From: Kitasatospora sp. CB01950
GTDB lineage: Bacteria; Actinomycetota; Actinomycetes; Streptomycetales; Streptomycetaceae
DNA: 64,000 nucleotides
Direction of reading: 5' to 3'
Assembly: GCF_001905465.1 (NCBI RefSeq)
Contig: NZ_LISX01000005.1
Coordinates: forward strand, 431,386-495,385
Below are positions 24,101 through 32,878 of this stretch, piece after piece. The translations under genes and the position numbers were made by a program. Every line of letters starts with the position of its first letter. The first letter of the stretch is position 1. The notes below the pieces were generated by a model that saw only the letters and a program-made list of their open reading frames with translations, did no database searches and was not told the origin of the DNA.

Positions 24101-24916
24101 CTACCGGCCGACCTCGGCCGCGGCGCGGTCGAGCGCCAGCGGGTCGGTCACCGTGCCGGTCTGCTCGTCGAGCGGCCCCTGCGCCAGCCTGGTCACCTCT
24201 GCGGGGACCGGCGGCGCGAGGTCGGCCGTCGAACGGAGGCCGGACAATACGTCGTCGGGTCGTACGGCGGGTGTGGCGTGTCGTACTACCAGGCGCAGTA
24301 TCGCACAGGGAGCGCCCGTCCGAACATCGCCCGCACCGTCGGTGAGTGTGTCGTCACCGATCCCGACCTGCGCGGTGCCCTCCGGAAGCAGCTCAAGGGC
24401 CGCGACGGCGCCGCGCGCGTCGAACGTGCGCAGGCCGTTCTTGGTCATCCGCTGCACCTCGACGGCCTCGGCGGCCAGGAACACGGCGGCGGCCCGCTCG
24501 GCTTGCTCCGGCTCCACACCGGGCAGCCGCAGCAGCCACTCGGAGGCCTCCAGTCGCTCCACGAAGTTGCTGGTGCGGGCCTCGACGGCGTCGGTGATGT
24601 CCAGGCCGGGCGGCAGCGACTCGTCGAGTTGGCGGCGCAGCGCCTCCGGGTCGCGGGTGACCGCGAGGCCGATCTCCAGATACTCGGCCTCGCTGGCGGT
24701 ACCGGTGGGGGCGGCGTTCGCGTAGGAGACCTTCGGGTGCGGGGTGAAGCCCGCGGAGTAGGCCATCGGGACGGCCGAGCGGCGGAGCGCGCGCTCGAAC
24801 GCCCGCTGGAAGTCCCGGTGGCTGGTGAAGCGCAGACGGCCGCGCTTGGTGTAGCGCAGACGGATGCGCTGCACCGTCGGCGCGGGCGGCGGACCGTCGG
24901 GCGTGCGGCGTGCCAG
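24101..24916 (-). CDS. TIGR03936 family radical-SAM-linked protein (DUF2344)
   Basis: About 271 aa. It contains the family core IRLRYTKRGRLRFTSHRDFQ, AGFTPHPKVSYANAAPTGTASEAEYLEI and PPGLDI. Members are always linked to, or fused with, a TIGR03960 radical SAM protein, which is found here at 25743-27671; the shared reaction is unknown. The start is unclear. A GTG at 24874 (VQRIRL) has no ribosome site. A CTG at 24916 has GAAGGA 9 nt upstream and gives the N-terminus LARRTPDGPPPAP, like that of relatives as I remember them. rne follows downstream. Confidence 0.85.
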   Translation of the reverse strand: MARRTPDGPPPAPTVQRIRLRYTKRGRLRFTSHRDFQRAFERALRRSAVPMAYSAGFTPHPKVSYANAAPTGTASEAEYLEIGLAVTRDPEALRRQLDESLPPGLDITDAVEARTSNFVERLEASEWLLRLPGVEPEQAERAAAVFLAAEAVEVQRMTKNGLRTFDARGAVAALELLPEGTAQVGIGDDTLTDGAGDVRTGAPCAILRLVVRHATPAVRPDDVLSGLRSTADLAPPVPAEVTRLAQGPLDEQTGTVTDPLALDRAAAEVGR

Positions 24917-25007
24917 GGAGCTCAGTCCTTCGTCAGTGTGTCCCCGTCCGGCCTCACACCGCTTGCGGCTCCGGCCGAACTCTGTCGCTCCAAGGGTACG
25001 CGGTGCC

Positions 25008-25628
25008 TCAGCCCAGCAGTGTCCGACGTACCTCCCGGGCGACCCGCCGGATCTCCGCCTTGACCGGCCACCACACCTCACGGCGCACCCAGCGGCACGG
25101 ACGCATCACCGTGAACCGCCAGATCCGGCCGCCCAGTCGCCAGGCCCACACGAACGCCACCCACAGCGCGCGCAGCACCGGGAACAGCACCGGCCGCCAC
25201 AGCCCGTGGTGGAAGGCCTTGCCGAGCGGCACCAGCACCCACCGCCACACCGTCCGGGCCGGCACCGCGACCAGGTACCGGGCCAGCCAGGCCACCACCT
25301 TGCCGAGCCCCGCCGCGACCGCGCGCACGCCGCGGCCGATCGGCGCCAGCACGTAGCGCCACAGCCACTCCAGCATCGGCCGCACCACCCAACGCCACAG
25401 CCCGCACAGCGGAATGACGACCAGCCACCTCAACAGCGGCCTCAGCACGTACCGCCACAGCAGCCGTAACGGCCACAGCAGCACCTTGTCGCACACCCAC
25501 CCGATCCCCCGGGCGACCAGCACCAGCAACTCCCACAGCAGCCGCAACGGCACCACCACCGCCACCACCACCGGCCGCACCACGGCCACCAAACACCCGC
25601 CGCCGCCCTGCTGTTGCTGCTGTTCCAC
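25008..25628 (-). CDS. Tryptophan/arginine-rich membrane-associated protein, function unknown
   Basis: 206 aa from GTG 25628 (GGGGAG upstream). About 20 Trp residues (10%) occur with many Arg, Leu and Val. After a short QQQQQGGGG start, the chain repeats a loose 17-20-residue pattern such as LLWRYVLRPLLRW, GLWRWVVRPMLEW, LWRYVLAPI and LWRPVLFPVLRALW. Arg and Pro recur at fixed distances, which suits amphipathic helices lying on a membrane more than ordinary spanning helices. It separates the two genes of the TIGR03960/TIGR03936 pair on the same strand. No family recognised. Confidence 0.65.
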   Translation of the reverse strand: MEQQQQQGGGGCLVAVVRPVVVAVVVPLRLLWELLVLVARGIGWVCDKVLLWPLRLLWRYVLRPLLRWLVVIPLCGLWRWVVRPMLEWLWRYVLAPIGRGVRAVAAGLGKVVAWLARYLVAVPARTVWRWVLVPLGKAFHHGLWRPVLFPVLRALWVAFVWAWRLGGRIWRFTVMRPCRWVRREVWWPVKAEIRRVAREVRRTLLG

Positions 25629-25690
25629 CGCTGCCGCTCCCCGTCCGCCGATCGACCGATGGTAGGCCGAGCCGTTTTTCCGACCCAGCG

Positions 25691-25723
25691 AAAAGCCCCC
25701 GCCGCAACGCGTGCGACGGGGGC
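25691..25723 (-). terminator. Terminator after the TIGR03960 radical SAM gene
   Basis: GCCCCCG/CGGGGGC with an inner CGCA/TGCG stem is followed on the transcript by UUUUCG. It lies 20 nt after the stop. Confidence 0.75.
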
Positions 25724-25742
25724 AATGACCGCTGTGGGTACG

Positions 25743-27671
25743 TCAGTTGTTGACGACCGTCAGGGGGAGGAGCTTCTTGCCGGTGGGGCCGACCTGGATG
25801 TGGGTGTCCATCTGCGGGCAGACGCCGCAGTCGAAGCACGGGGTCCAGCGGCAGTCCTCGACCTCGACCTCCTCGAGGGCGTCCTGCCAGTCCTCCCAGA
25901 GCCAGTCCTTGTCGAGGCCGCTGTCCAGGTGGTCCCAGGGCAGGACTTCCTCGTAGGTGCGCTCGCGGGTGGTGTACCAGTCGACGTCGACGCCGGTGCC
26001 GGTCAGGCCCTTCTCGGCGGCCGCCATCCAGCGGTCGTACGAGAAGTGCTCGCGCCAGCCGTCGAAGCGGCCGCCGCCCTCGTAGACGGCGCGGATGACG
26101 GCGCCGAGGCGCCGGTCGCCGCGGGAGAGCAGGCCCTCGACGATGCCGGGCTTGCCGTCGTGGTAGCGGAAGCCGATGTTCTTGCCGAACTTGCGGTCGC
26201 CGCGGATCGAGTCGCGGAGCTTGGTGAGCCGCTCGTCGGTGGCCTCGGCGGACAGCTGCGGCGCCCACTGGAAGGGGGTGTGCGGCTTGGGGACGAAACC
26301 GCCGATGGAGACGGTGCAGCGGATGTCGTTGGTGCCGGTGACCTCGCGGCCCTTGGCGATGACGTTCTTCGCCATCTCGCCGATCTGCAGGACGTCCTCG
26401 TCGGTCTCCGTCGGGAGGCCGCACATGAAGTACAGCTTCACCTGGCGCCAGCCGTTGCCGTACGCGGTGGCCACCGTGTTGATGAGGTCCTCCTCGGACA
26501 CCATCTTGTTGATGACCTTGCGGATCCGCTCGGAGCCGCCTTCGGGGGCGAAGGTGAGGCCGGAGCGGCGGCCGTTGCGGGAGAGCTCGTTGGCGAGGTC
26601 GATGTTGAAGGCGTCGACCCGGGTGGAGGGCAGCGAGAGGCCGATCTTGTCCTCGGCGTAGCGGTCGGCGAGGCCCTTGGTGACGTCGGCGATCTCGGAG
26701 TGGTCGGCGGAGGAGAGCGAGAGCAGGCCGACCTCTTCGAAGCCGGTGGCCTTCAGGCCGCGCTCGACCATCTCGCCGATGCCGGTGATGCTTCGCTCCC
26801 GCACGGGGCGCGTGATCATGCCGGCCTGGCAGAAACGGCAGCCGCGGGTGCAGCCGCGGAAGATCTCCACGGACATCCGCTCGTGCACGGTCTCGGCGAG
26901 CGGGACGAGGGGCTGCTTGGGGTAGGGCCACTCGTCGAGGTCCATGACGGTGTGCTTGGAGACCCGCCACGGCACGCCGGGGCGGTTGGGGACGACGCGG
27001 CCGATCCGGCCGTCCGGCAGGTACTCGACGTCGTAGAACCGCGGGATGTACACGCCGCCGGTCTTGGCGAGGCGCAGCAGCAGTTCGTCGCGGCCGCCGG
27101 GGCGGCCCTCGGCCTTCCAGGCGCGGACGATGTCGGTGATGTCGAGGACGGCCTGCTCGCCGTCGCCGATGACGGCGGCGTCGATGAAGTCGGCGATCGG
27201 CTCGGGGTTGAACGCGGCGTGGCCGCCGGCCAGTACGACCGGGTCGTCCATGGTGCGGTCGGCGGCGTTCAGCGGGATGCCGGCCAGGTCGAGCGCGGTC
27301 AGCATGTTCGTGTAGCCGAGCTCGGTGGAGAACGACAGGCCGAACACGTCGAACGCCTTGATCGGGCGGTGCGCGTCGACCGTGAACTGCGGGACGCCGC
27401 GCTCGCGCATCAGGGCCTCGAGGTCGGGCCAGACGCTGTAGCTGCGCTCGGCGAGGACGCCCTCGCGCTCGTTCAGCACCTCGTAGAGGATCATGGTGCC
27501 CTGGTTGGGCAGGCCGACCTCGTAGGCGTCGGGGTACATCAGCGCCCAGCGGACGTCGCAGGCGTCCCAGTCCTTGACGGTCGAGTTGAGCTCGCCACCG
27601 ACGTACTGGATCGGCTTCTGGACGTGCGGGAGGAGGGCCTCCAGGCGTGGGAAGACCGATTCGACAGTCAT
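25743..27671 (-). CDS. TIGR03960 family B12-binding-domain radical SAM protein
   Basis: 642 aa from ATG 27671; a TTG two codons earlier is possible. The N-terminal half has a cobalamin-binding-like fold (WALMYPDAYEVGLPNQGTMI). The radical SAM domain follows, with its cluster motif RGCTRGCRFCQAG near residue 272. A cysteine-rich end, CRWTPCFDCGVCPQM, may hold a second metal site. Its partner TIGR03936 is encoded two genes downstream. The substrate is unknown; RNA or protein modification is often guessed. Confidence 0.9.
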   Translation of the reverse strand: MTVESVFPRLEALLPHVQKPIQYVGGELNSTVKDWDACDVRWALMYPDAYEVGLPNQGTMILYEVLNEREGVLAERSYSVWPDLEALMRERGVPQFTVDAHRPIKAFDVFGLSFSTELGYTNMLTALDLAGIPLNAADRTMDDPVVLAGGHAAFNPEPIADFIDAAVIGDGEQAVLDITDIVRAWKAEGRPGGRDELLLRLAKTGGVYIPRFYDVEYLPDGRIGRVVPNRPGVPWRVSKHTVMDLDEWPYPKQPLVPLAETVHERMSVEIFRGCTRGCRFCQAGMITRPVRERSITGIGEMVERGLKATGFEEVGLLSLSSADHSEIADVTKGLADRYAEDKIGLSLPSTRVDAFNIDLANELSRNGRRSGLTFAPEGGSERIRKVINKMVSEEDLINTVATAYGNGWRQVKLYFMCGLPTETDEDVLQIGEMAKNVIAKGREVTGTNDIRCTVSIGGFVPKPHTPFQWAPQLSAEATDERLTKLRDSIRGDRKFGKNIGFRYHDGKPGIVEGLLSRGDRRLGAVIRAVYEGGGRFDGWREHFSYDRWMAAAEKGLTGTGVDVDWYTTRERTYEEVLPWDHLDSGLDKDWLWEDWQDALEEVEVEDCRWTPCFDCGVCPQMDTHIQVGPTGKKLLPLTVVNN

Positions 27672-27690
27672 GCGCAAGGACCCTTACGGC

Positions 27691-27737
27691 AGAAAAAGCA
27701 GTGACCCTTCAGGGTAGCCGAGCCCCGAGGGTCACTG
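27691..27737 (-). terminator. Terminator of the mre-rodA cluster
   Basis: CAGTGACCCT/AGGGTCACTG, 10 bp with a 19-nt loop, is followed on the transcript by CUUUUUCU. It lies 28 nt after the rodA stop. Confidence 0.8.
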
Positions 27738-27764
27738 TTTCCACGTCCGCAAGGGCCGGACGGG

Positions 27765-28964
27765 TCAGATCGCTATCGGCCGCTGCGAACGGACCGACTG
27801 CAGCAGCCCGATCGCGATCCACACCGCGAACATCGAGGAGCCGCCGTAGGAGACGAACGGCAGCGGAATGCCCGCGACCGGCATGATGCCGAGGTTCATG
27901 CCGATGTTCTCGAAGGCCTGGAAGGCGAACCAGGTGACCGCGCCGGCCGCCAGGATCGTGCCGAACAGGTCGGTGGCCTGGCGCGCTATCCGGCAGGCCC
28001 GCCACAGGATGACGCCGAGCAGACCGATCATCACCAGGGCCCCGACGAATCCGAGTTCCTCGCCGGCCACGCTGAACACGAAGTCGGTCTGCTGCTCGGG
28101 CACGAACTGGCCGGTGGTCTGGGTACCGTGGAACAGGCCCATGCCGGTCAGGCCGCCGGAGCCGATCGCGATCCGGGCCTGGGCGGTGTTGTAGCCGACG
28201 CCGGACGGGTCGAGCGCCGGGTTGGCGAAGGCCGCGAAGCGGTCGATCTGGTACTGGTCGAGGATGCCGAGCTTCCACACCGCGAGCGCACCGGCGGTGC
28301 CGCCGGCCAGCAGGCCGAACGTCCAGCGGTTGGCGGCGCCGGAGGCCATCAGCACGCCGAGGGTGGTGACGGCCATCACCATCACCGAGCCGAGGTCGGG
28401 CATCAGCATGACCACGGCCATCGGGAAGGCGGCGACGGCCAGCCCCTGCAGCACGCTGCGGGTGGGCGGGAACTCGCGCTCGCCGGCGTCGACCCGGGCG
28501 GACAGCACCACGGCCATGCCCAGCACGATCGCCAGTTTGGCGAACTCGGCGGGCTGGACGGAGAATCCGCCGCCGAGCTGGATCCAGGAGTGCGCGCCGT
28601 TGATGGTCGAGCCGAGCGGGCTGAGCACCGCGAACAGCATCAGGATCACGGCCACGTAGACGAACGGCACCGCGGTGCGCAGCCGCCGGGTGCCCAGCGC
28701 GATCACCGCGACGCACAGGCCGACGCCGATCACCAGGTTGGTGAGATGCCGGTACAGGAAGTACTGCGGGTCGCCGTGGGTCAGCGAGTCGCGGCCGCGG
28801 GTCGCGGACCAGACCAGCAGCGAGCCCATCAGGGAGAGCGCCAGCGCCGCCAGAATCATGATCCAGTCGAGCCTGCGCAGCGGGGAGTCCTTGGCCAGCG
28901 CCCGCGACAGCGAGGAGCGTCGCGGGGCGAGCCGGACGGTGCGGTACGAACCGTAGGAGCTCAT
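27765..28964 (-). CDS. rodA: Rod-shape SEDS glycosyltransferase RodA (FtsW/RodA/SpoVE family)
   Basis: 399 aa with about 10 membrane segments. SEDS proteins polymerise glycan strands from lipid II with a partner class-B PBP. Visible family signatures are FSVQPAEFAKLAIV, PDLGS, QQTDFVFSVAGEELGF and GIPLPFVSYGGSSM. The ATG overlaps the stop of mrdA as ATGA, so the pair is translationally coupled. It is the last gene of mreB-mreC-mreD-mrdA-rodA. In Streptomyces the cluster mainly serves spore-wall assembly. Confidence 0.96.
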   Translation of the reverse strand: MSSYGSYRTVRLAPRRSSLSRALAKDSPLRRLDWIMILAALALSLMGSLLVWSATRGRDSLTHGDPQYFLYRHLTNLVIGVGLCVAVIALGTRRLRTAVPFVYVAVILMLFAVLSPLGSTINGAHSWIQLGGGFSVQPAEFAKLAIVLGMAVVLSARVDAGEREFPPTRSVLQGLAVAAFPMAVVMLMPDLGSVMVMAVTTLGVLMASGAANRWTFGLLAGGTAGALAVWKLGILDQYQIDRFAAFANPALDPSGVGYNTAQARIAIGSGGLTGMGLFHGTQTTGQFVPEQQTDFVFSVAGEELGFVGALVMIGLLGVILWRACRIARQATDLFGTILAAGAVTWFAFQAFENIGMNLGIMPVAGIPLPFVSYGGSSMFAVWIAIGLLQSVRSQRPIAI

Positions 28965-31195
28965 GCCCTGCCCCTTCCGTAGCCACCGGTCCGCTGGGGT
29001 TCCAGCGCGGCCAACGCCACCGCGGTGGCGGGGTCGGCCTGGGCGGGGCGGGCCGGGTCCAGGAAGGTCCGGTCGCCCTCGTAGGTGTACGCGGCCTGGA
29101 TGATCGCGGTGCCGTCCGGGTTGAACTTGGGCAGTTCGGCCTGCGGCTTCGGCAGCAGCGCCTTGCCGTTGTCGATGGCGCCCTTGTCGTCGACGCCGTA
29201 CAGCGCCTGGTAGATCCGGCGCACGGAGTCGCCGGAGCCGCCGGAGCCGGTGCCGCCCTGGCTGATCGTCATGACCACCGCGTAGTCCTTGCTGTAGGTC
29301 GTCAGCCAGGAGGTGGTCTGCTTGCCGGCGACCTCGGCGGTGCCGGTCTTGGCGTGCAGTTCGATCTTGCCCTGCGGCCAGCCGGCGCCGGTGAACTTCC
29401 AGGCGGCGGTGCCGCCGGTGACGACGCCCGCGGTGGCCTGGTCGATGTATTCGAGCAGCTGCCCCTGGGCGGGGATCTTGCCGTCCTCGTGCGGGGCGAT
29501 GTCCCGCACCAGGGCGCCGTCGGGGCTGACGACGGCCTTGCCGATGCTGGGCCGGTACAGGGTGCCGCCGTTGGCGAGCGCCGAGTAGATCCGGGCCATC
29601 TGCAGCGGGGTGACCAGGGTGTCGCCCTGGCCGATGGCGAAGTTGACCATGTCACCGGCGCGCATCTGGTTGCCGTCGGCGCAGTTCTCGCGGGCGATCT
29701 CGTCGGCGTACTCGTGGCCGCCCTTGGCCGCCTGGTCGCACCAGGACTGCTTCATCGCGTCGTAGTACGACTGCTTCCACTGCCGGTCGGGGACCCGGCC
29801 GGCGACCTCGCCCGGCAGGTCGATGCCGGTCTTGGCGCCGAGGCCGAACTCGTGGGCGGTCTTGAAGAACCAGTCCGGGGCGTCCTTCTTGGGCTTGAGG
29901 CCGCCGTCCTTCATCCACTGGTCGTAGGCGAGACCGTAGAACACGGTGTCGCAGGAGACTTCGAGCGCCTTCTCCAGGGAGATGTCGCCGAACTGCTCGG
30001 ACTCGAAGTTCTTGAACTCGCGGCCGCCGATGGTCAGCGACTTCGGGCACGGGTAGTGCCCGTTGAGGTCGTATCCGGCCTGCACGGCGGCGGTGGTGGA
30101 GATCACCTTGAACGTCGAGCCGGGCGCGGACTGACCCTGTATGGCCCGGTTGATCAGCGGGTAGTTGGAGTCCTTGCTGTTCAGCGCCTCGTAGTCCTTG
30201 GCGGAGATGCCGCCGACCCACAGGTTGGGGTCGTAGGTGGGGGCGCTGGCCATCGCGACGATCCGGCCGGTGTGGACGTCCATCACGACGGCCGCGCCGG
30301 AGTCGGCGACGTAGTTCTTGTTGGTCTCCTTGTCGAACTGGGTGCGCGCCTCGACCATCGCCTGGTTGAGCTGGTCCTCGACGACCTTCTGCACCCGGGC
30401 GTCGATCGAGGTGACCAGGTTGTTGCCGGACTGGGCGGGGGTGGTGCCGGCGCTGCCGATCACCCGGCCGAGGTTGTCGACCTCCAGCCGGTCGACGCCG
30501 GTGGTGCCGCGCAGGTCGTCGTCGTAGACCGACTCCAGGCCGGCCCGGCCGATCTGGTCGGACGGCAGGCGGCGTTCACGACCGGACTTGTCGGCGGTCT
30601 TGGTGACCTCGTCGTCGGTGACGGGCGACAGGTAGCCGAGGATCTGGGCGGCGCTGGCGCCCTCGGCGCCGGTGTAGCGGCGCAGCGCGGTGGGCTGGGC
30701 GGTGACGCCGGGGAAGTCCTCGCGGCGCTCCATTATCTGCATCGCCTGCTGGGTGGTGGCCTGCTGGGTGACCGGGATCGGCTGGTACGGGGAGCCGTTC
30801 CAGCACGGCTGCGGGGTCTTCGCGTCGCACAGCCGGACCTTGTTCCTGACGTCGTCGGCGGGCACGCCGAGGACGTCGGCGAGCCGGCCCAGCACGGCCT
30901 TGCCGTGGTCCTTCTGCTGCATCAGCGCGGTGCGGGACACCGACACCACCAGCTTGGTCTCGTTGCCGGCCAGGATCCGCCCGGCGGCGTCCAGGATCTC
31001 GCCGCGGACGGCGGGCTCCACCACCTCGCGGATGTGGTTGCCCTGGGCCTTGGCGGTGAACTCCTTGCCGTTGCGGATCTGCAGGTACCACAGCCGGCCG
31101 CCGAGGGTGGCCAGCAGCGACAGCACCAGGATCTGCAGCACCACCAGTCGGATCGTCACCCGTCGGGTGCGGCCGGTGTCGGGAATGTTCGTCAC
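28961..31195 (-). CDS. mrdA: Penicillin-binding protein 2 (class B transpeptidase)
   Basis: 744 aa from GTG 31195. It crosslinks peptidoglycan outside the membrane. One N-terminal anchor (about 15-35), a dimerisation or pedestal domain, and the transpeptidase domain follow. Catalytic motifs are STFK (in SAPGSTFKVI, near residue 360), SCD in place of SxN (VSCDTVFY), and KTG (AKTGTAEV, near 616). Length and order match PBP2 of the elongation complex. It sits between mreD and rodA, and is the SEDS partner of RodA. Confidence 0.96.
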   Translation of the reverse strand: MTNIPDTGRTRRVTIRLVVLQILVLSLLATLGGRLWYLQIRNGKEFTAKAQGNHIREVVEPAVRGEILDAAGRILAGNETKLVVSVSRTALMQQKDHGKAVLGRLADVLGVPADDVRNKVRLCDAKTPQPCWNGSPYQPIPVTQQATTQQAMQIMERREDFPGVTAQPTALRRYTGAEGASAAQILGYLSPVTDDEVTKTADKSGRERRLPSDQIGRAGLESVYDDDLRGTTGVDRLEVDNLGRVIGSAGTTPAQSGNNLVTSIDARVQKVVEDQLNQAMVEARTQFDKETNKNYVADSGAAVVMDVHTGRIVAMASAPTYDPNLWVGGISAKDYEALNSKDSNYPLINRAIQGQSAPGSTFKVISTTAAVQAGYDLNGHYPCPKSLTIGGREFKNFESEQFGDISLEKALEVSCDTVFYGLAYDQWMKDGGLKPKKDAPDWFFKTAHEFGLGAKTGIDLPGEVAGRVPDRQWKQSYYDAMKQSWCDQAAKGGHEYADEIARENCADGNQMRAGDMVNFAIGQGDTLVTPLQMARIYSALANGGTLYRPSIGKAVVSPDGALVRDIAPHEDGKIPAQGQLLEYIDQATAGVVTGGTAAWKFTGAGWPQGKIELHAKTGTAEVAGKQTTSWLTTYSKDYAVVMTISQGGTGSGGSGDSVRRIYQALYGVDDKGAIDNGKALLPKPQAELPKFNPDGTAIIQAAYTYEGDRTFLDPARPAQADPATAVALAALEPQRTGGYGRGRA

Positions 31196-31216
31196 GTGCG
31201 CGGACTCCGTCCCGGC

Positions 31217-31864
31217 TCAGGGGCGCTTGGCGAGGCCGAGCGCGCGCTTCTTCTTGTAGGAGGGGGTGGGCGAGGTCTCGCGGGTGGTGCGGTAGCGGGC
31301 CAGCGCGCCGAGGCCGGAGCCGCCGTCCGCTCCGCGCAGCGTCTCGTTGACCACCCGGTCGCCGTCGAGCCGGCGGGCCAGCAGCATCACCAGGGGCACC
31401 GTGAACGGGGCCAGCAGGACGTCGTACAGCAGGGCGCTGACCACGAGGCCGGTCAGGCCGACGTGCCGGGCCGCGGTGTCGCCGACCAGGGCGCCGATGG
31501 TGGCGTACAGCAGGGTGGAGACCACCGCGGCGACCGCCACCACACCGATCGCGCTGAGCGCGGAACGCTGTCGGCCGGCCTCCGGACGGAGCAGCCCGGC
31601 GCCGTAGCCGACCAGGCAGAGCACCAGCGCGTACCGGCCGACCGCGTGGTCGGACGGCGGGGCCAGGTCGGCCAGCAGGCCGGCGGCGAAGCCCGTCAGG
31701 CAGCCGCCGGCGGAGCCGTACACCAGGCCCAGGCCGACCACCACCAGCATCAGCAGGTCCGGGGTGGCGCCGGGCAGTTGGAGCCGGCCGAGGATGCTGA
31801 CCTGGATCACCAGGGCGAGCACCAGCAGGACGGCGGACAGCAGGATCCGAGACGGACGAAACAT
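31217..31864 (-). CDS. mreD: Rod shape-determining protein MreD
   Basis: 215 aa with five or six membrane helices (for example ILLSAVLLVLALVIQVSIL and DLLMLVVVGLGLVYG) and a basic C-terminal tail YKKKRALGLAKRP. MreD is the membrane partner of MreC in the elongation complex. The start overlaps the mreC stop by one base (TGATG), so translation is probably coupled. Confidence 0.92.
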   Translation of the reverse strand: MFRPSRILLSAVLLVLALVIQVSILGRLQLPGATPDLLMLVVVGLGLVYGSAGGCLTGFAAGLLADLAPPSDHAVGRYALVLCLVGYGAGLLRPEAGRQRSALSAIGVVAVAAVVSTLLYATIGALVGDTAARHVGLTGLVVSALLYDVLLAPFTVPLVMLLARRLDGDRVVNETLRGADGGSGLGALARYRTTRETSPTPSYKKKRALGLAKRP

Positions 31865-32799
31865 CAGTTCCCCCCGGTGGTGGGCGGTGTGGCGGCGATC
31901 GGTGCCTGCGGGTTGCCCGCGGCGCCGGAGGAGGCGGCGGGGACGGGCGGCAGCACGGCGTCCCGCGGGTCGGTGCGCGGCGGCACGACCACCACGCCGA
32001 CCAGGTCGAGACGGGTGAACTGCACGTACGGCTCGACCAGGATGGTCTTGGTGAGCTGGCCCGGGGTGGCCTGCACCTCCTTGACGGTGCCGACCGGCAC
32101 GCCGGGGACGAACGGGCGTCCGCTCTGCGAGCCGAAGGTGACCAGCCGGTCGCCGGCCTTCACCTGGGCGCGGCCGTTCAGCAGCTCGATCTTCATCGGC
32201 GAGGCGCCCTGACCGGCCGCGAAGCCGATCTCGTTGTTGCCCTCCAGCCGGACGCCGGCGGTGAAGCCGGGGTCGGAGGCCAGCAGCACGGTGGCGGTGG
32301 TCGGGGCGACGGTGGTGATCCGGCCGACCAGGCCCTGGCCGTCGATGACGGTCATGTCGCGGGTCAGGCCGTCGTCGCTGCCGGCGTCGATGGTGATGGT
32401 CCAGGAGAAGCCCTGGGCCGCGCCGATCGCGATCACCTGCGCGGCCTTGACGGTGTAGCCGCCGGTGCCGGCGGTGCGCAGCATGTCGTCCAGCTGCTTG
32501 GTGCGGCCGGCCGCAGCGTCCGAGGAGGCCAGCTTCTGGCGCAGATCGGTGTTCTCCCGGGTGATCTGGTCCAGACGCTGCTGGTGCGTGCCCGCGTCGC
32601 GGATCGCCCGGATGTATCCGGCGACCGGGTCGACGGCTCCGGCCGCGGCCTTCTCCACCGGGCCGAGCACGGAAGCCGCCGCCCGGCGCGGAGCGCCGAG
32701 CGGCGAGTCCTGGCCGCCCTTGATGTCGACGGTGATCAGGGCGAATGCGAGCGCGACCAGTAGGACCAGCAGTAGTCGACTCTGTCGGGTGTCCCTCAC
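31864..32799 (-). CDS. mreC: Rod shape-determining protein MreC
   Basis: 311 aa from GTG 32799. An N-terminal membrane anchor (about 8-25) and a coiled coil (about 65-110, with TRENTDLRQKLASSD) precede the two beta barrels typical of MreC (DGLTRDMTVIDGQGLVGRI, VKAGDRLVTFGSQ). The end is Pro/Ala-rich. MreC bridges MreB inside and PBP2/RodA outside. Confidence 0.93.
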   Translation of the reverse strand: MRDTRQSRLLLVLLVALAFALITVDIKGGQDSPLGAPRRAAASVLGPVEKAAAGAVDPVAGYIRAIRDAGTHQQRLDQITRENTDLRQKLASSDAAAGRTKQLDDMLRTAGTGGYTVKAAQVIAIGAAQGFSWTITIDAGSDDGLTRDMTVIDGQGLVGRITTVAPTTATVLLASDPGFTAGVRLEGNNEIGFAAGQGASPMKIELLNGRAQVKAGDRLVTFGSQSGRPFVPGVPVGTVKEVQATPGQLTKTILVEPYVQFTRLDLVGVVVVPPRTDPRDAVLPPVPAASSGAAGNPQAPIAATPPTTGGN

Positions 32800-32878
32800 G
32801 GTGCTGCTGCCGCCCCTTCGTGCCGGTTGTCCGTCTGCCGGTCCATCAGCTCTGTCCGTTGTTCAGTTGGAAAGTTGT

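Noticed and set aside
24300..24345. A frameshift in the TIGR03936 gene
   Set aside because: The frame from 24916 to 24101 is continuous and its family motifs are in order.
19736..25063. A 1775-codon plus-strand open frame
   Set aside because: Antisense to rne and rplU; made of Leu/Gly/Arg runs mirroring the low-complexity arms of RNase E.
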